Assembly (NCBI GenBank): GCA_035551935.1
Contig: DASZMJ010000071.1
Location: 1-7,690, forward strand
Reading direction: 5' to 3'
Source: DASZMJ01 sp035551935
GTDB taxonomy: Bacteria > Planctomycetota > Planctomycetia > Isosphaerales > Isosphaeraceae
DNA length: 7,690 bases
Under the pieces are notes generated by a model. It ran no database searches and was not told where the DNA came from. It worked only from the letters and a program-made list of their open reading frames with translations. Positions 5,699 through 7,690 of the stretch are shown here, piece by piece. Made by a program: the position numbers and the translations under genes. Every line of letters begins with the position of its first letter. The stretch's first letter is position 1.

Positions 5699-7654
5699 TC
5701 AAAGCGCCCCGCCGAGGACCGGGACCGAGGCCGCCTGGTGGGCGCGGACCCAGTCGCGACGCGGCCGGGACGTCGGCGGCGCGGCGGCCTTGGCCGCGAC
5801 GGCCTTGACCCGTGGGGAACGGGGGACGACGGCCCTGGGGATGGTGACCGGCGCCGGGGCCGCCGTCCCGGCGGTCGTCGTGGGCATGACGACCTTGATC
5901 GGCGCCCCGGCGGGACGCTTCAGGGCCAGGAGGTCGACGACGGCCTGGCGGACCGGGCTCGACGGGATCGAGACCGTGGCCGGGGCCGACGCGGCGGTCG
6001 TCGCGCCGGGCGGGTTGAGCCCCTCGCGGGCGAGCCGGGCGTTCCGCGACGCGATCTCGGCCGGAGTGTACGAGGTGTCGTTGCGGACGAAGATCCGGCG
6101 GACGCTGTCGAAGCTGCCGCCCGTGGTCAGCGAGCCGGTGATGTGGGCGTCCTGGATGCCCGGCGGCAGGTTGACGTCGGTGCCCCGGAAGACGAACGTC
6201 TCGTCGAGGTACGGGTCGTGGTTGATGAACCTCGTGAACGACGCGATCGGCGCCGCGCCACCGAAGCGGACCGACGCGGGGACGATCTGGGTCACGTCGA
6301 ACCGCGCCTGGCCGAAGACATTGACCCGGACGAGGTCGTTGTGGGCGATATTGACGTGCGAGTTGGAGTGCGGGTTGATCAGGACGGGCGGCTCCAGCGG
6401 CGGGCAGACGTGGGCCGGGCTGATCGTGGTCGTGACGGTCGACGTGTCGTTGGTCGGGTTATTATCCGGGGTGCCGGCGACGGTGCCGGTGTTGGTGACG
6501 ATGCCGGCGACGGTGGGGATGGCGACGATCGTCACGCTGGCGCCGGCGCCCGGCGCGAGCGTGCCGAGGCTGGCCGTGACGGTGCCGTTGGCTTCCGTGA
6601 CCGTCCCCTGGCTCGACGTGGCGCTGACGTAGGTCAGGCCGGCGGGGAGCGGGTCGGTGATGGTGACGTTGTTCGACGCCGCCGGGCCGCTGTTGGTGGC
6701 GATGAGCACGTACGTCAGCGGCTGGCCGACGATGCCGGGGCCGGAGGTCTCGAGCTTGGTGATCGTCAGGTCGGTCGTCGGCACGAGGTCGCCGAAGCGG
6801 ACCGGCTGGGCGGGAAAGAACGCCTCGCTGATGCCGTCGTCCTGGCCCGAGTTGCCGAAGGCGCCGACGCTGAAGGTCGAGTCGGGCGTCAGGGCGTGGC
6901 CGGTCTCCTGGAGGTAGAGCTGCGAGAAGTGGGCGACCTGGAACTCGAAGGCGCCGTGGGCGGGGTCGTTGACGAGGTAGACGCCGCCGGTGTTCTGGGG
7001 CAGGGGGGTGCCGAACTCGGGGATGGCGACCGGGCTGCCGCTGGGCTCGACGGCGGCGGCGACCTGGTAGACCTTCGAGTTGTTGACCGAGCTGGGCACG
7101 TCGGGCTGGAACTGCGAGGCGACGCCGGCGACGACCGTCGGCGTGGTCGTGCCGTTCAGGTCGAAGAAGGCGCCCATCGTCTTGGTGCCGCCGAGGTCCG
7201 CCGGGTCCTGGAAGCCGGGCGAGGCGGCCAGGACCGCGGGGTCGACGGTGCCGGAGTTCAGGTTGTTGTCGGTGTCGCCGGCGATGACCGGCTGGCCGGT
7301 CTTCTGGTTGTCGGGCTGCTGGAGGCCGACGGCGAGGGTGTCGGTCGCCGGGTCATACGCCAGGCGGATGCCCGAGATGTCGAGGCCCGAGACCTTGACG
7401 AGGTTCTGGAGGTTCGGCGGAATGAGTGGATGGACGACCGGCGGGCTCGTCACCTGCGACTGGTCGATGACGACGACTCCGGGCTTCTCAGTGGCGGGGA
7501 AATCGGTTATGACGTTCCCGGTGAAGTTGACGGCCAAGAGTTGCCGATGATCGAGACGTTCCAGGGCGATACCGGCCCGTTTCGACGGCTTCGCGCCGCC
7601 GGGACGGCGCCGCCACGACCGAACGGCTCGCAGGAGGGATTGGAAGAGGGACAT
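5699..7654 (-). CDS. Exported beta-rich protein with LEPR-XLL-type N-terminus and one DUF11 domain
   Basis: The 651-residue product looks like a secreted or cell-surface protein. Residues 1-30 are basic, followed by LERLDHRQLL (31-40), a variant of the LExLExRxLL (LEPR-XLL) motif found at the start of many large planctomycete exported proteins. Residues about 42-290 are low in Lys, rich in Asp, Asn, Gly, Thr and Val, and include the Asp/Asn-rich GDTDNNLNSGT (126-136), possibly Ca-binding. A DUF11 domain spans about 295-411 (DLTITK, then YVLIATNSGPAASNNVTITD and NTGTVAGTPDNNPTND). Residues about 423-525 (VLINPHSNSHVNI, FDVTQIVPASVRFGG) resemble the IDIKPGS...NSIN / VDPxSVRFG beta-domain of bacterial exported proteins. 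The tail (about 540-651) is Ala/Pro/Val-rich and basic. The ATG at 7654 has AAAGGA ten bases upstream. Its role is unknown; adhesion or a structural envelope role is an inference. No enzymatic motif is visible. Confidence 0.88.
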   Translation of the reverse strand: MSLFQSLLRAVRSWRRRPGGAKPSKRAGIALERLDHRQLLAVNFTGNVITDFPATEKPGVVVIDQSQVTSPPVVHPLIPPNLQNLVKVSGLDISGIRLAYDPATDTLAVGLQQPDNQKTGQPVIAGDTDNNLNSGTVDPAVLAASPGFQDPADLGGTKTMGAFFDLNGTTTPTVVAGVASQFQPDVPSSVNNSKVYQVAAAVEPSGSPVAIPEFGTPLPQNTGGVYLVNDPAHGAFEFQVAHFSQLYLQETGHALTPDSTFSVGAFGNSGQDDGISEAFFPAQPVRFGDLVPTTDLTITKLETSGPGIVGQPLTYVLIATNSGPAASNNVTITDPLPAGLTYVSATSSQGTVTEANGTVTASLGTLAPGAGASVTIVAIPTVAGIVTNTGTVAGTPDNNPTNDTSTVTTTISPAHVCPPLEPPVLINPHSNSHVNIAHNDLVRVNVFGQARFDVTQIVPASVRFGGAAPIASFTRFINHDPYLDETFVFRGTDVNLPPGIQDAHITGSLTTGGSFDSVRRIFVRNDTSYTPAEIASRNARLAREGLNPPGATTAASAPATVSIPSSPVRQAVVDLLALKRPAGAPIKVVMPTTTAGTAAPAPVTIPRAVVPRSPRVKAVAAKAAAPPTSRPRRDWVRAHQAASVPVLGGAL

Positions 7655-7664
7655 CGCGCCATCG

Positions 7665-7670
7665 TCCTTT
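7665..7670 (-). promoter_or_regulatory. Shine-Dalgarno site of the exported-protein gene
   Basis: AAAGGA lies ten bases before the ATG at 7654. It decides between two nearby ATGs: the other one (GATGGCGCGATG on the minus strand) is out of frame and only two bases from the purine run, too close to be used. This is the clearest ribosome binding site in the window; most other starts here lack one or depend on stop-start overlap. Confidence 0.55.
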
Positions 7671-7690
7671 CTCTGCCGGGACGTCTGGCC

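Noticed and set aside
5397..6632. Plus-strand frame of 411 codons opposite the exported protein and the isomerase start
   Set aside because: It spans an intergenic region and two gene ends on the other strand, has an arginine-rich start and no recognisable domain; it is a shadow frame.
1..7690. CRISPR array, tRNA or rRNA gene, insertion sequence, phage, toxin-antitoxin or defence genes
   Set aside because: I found no regularly spaced direct repeats, no tRNA cloverleaf, no transposase or recombinase motifs and no defence-type domains on either strand.

Overview
The window looks like a GC-rich chromosomal segment from a planctomycete, probably of the Isosphaeraceae type (Singulisphaera/Paludisphaera-like). 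Three things point there: strong G/C preference at third codon positions, a type I dehydroquinase fused to shikimate dehydrogenase, and a large exported protein with an N-terminal motif of the LEPR-XLL kind seen in planctomycete secreted proteins. The assignment rests on these characters only; no database search was possible. Every gene I can support lies on the minus strand, so transcription runs from the right edge to the left.

From right to left: (1) 7654-5699 encodes a 651-residue exported, beta-rich protein with one DUF11 repeat and a basic, Ala/Pro-rich tail. (2) 5698-5441 is an intergenic region with a GC-rich hairpin and a good sigma70-type promoter (TTGACT, 17 bp, TATGTT). (3) 5440-4427 encodes a sugar phosphate isomerase/epimerase-like TIM barrel; an ORF of doubtful reality overlaps its stop codon by four bases (4430-4191). 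(4) 4190-4014 is noncoding and holds a short AT-rich island that may be the promoter of the next operon. (5) 4013-1963 carries aroDE (3-dehydroquinate dehydratase plus shikimate dehydrogenase) and aroK (shikimate kinase), joined by an ATGA overlap. (6) 1966-839 is a type IV prepilin peptidase, joined to aroK by a GTGA overlap. (7) 791-408 is a small two-helix membrane protein of the LapA/DUF1049 family. (8) 370 to the left edge is the start of a lipoprotein with a coiled coil, cut by the window.

Genes 5-8 look like one operon of at least five genes. aroDE and aroK together supply three successive shikimate-pathway steps, from 3-dehydroquinate to shikimate 3-phosphate. The other three products act in or at the cell envelope: prepilin processing, an inner-membrane LapA-like protein and a lipoprotein. 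I see no mobile element, CRISPR array, RNA gene, toxin-antitoxin pair or defence system. The points most worth following are substitutions at normally conserved positions in both halves of AroDE, the enlarged prepilin peptidase, the tight aro-pilus coupling and the candidate short ORF after the isomerase.
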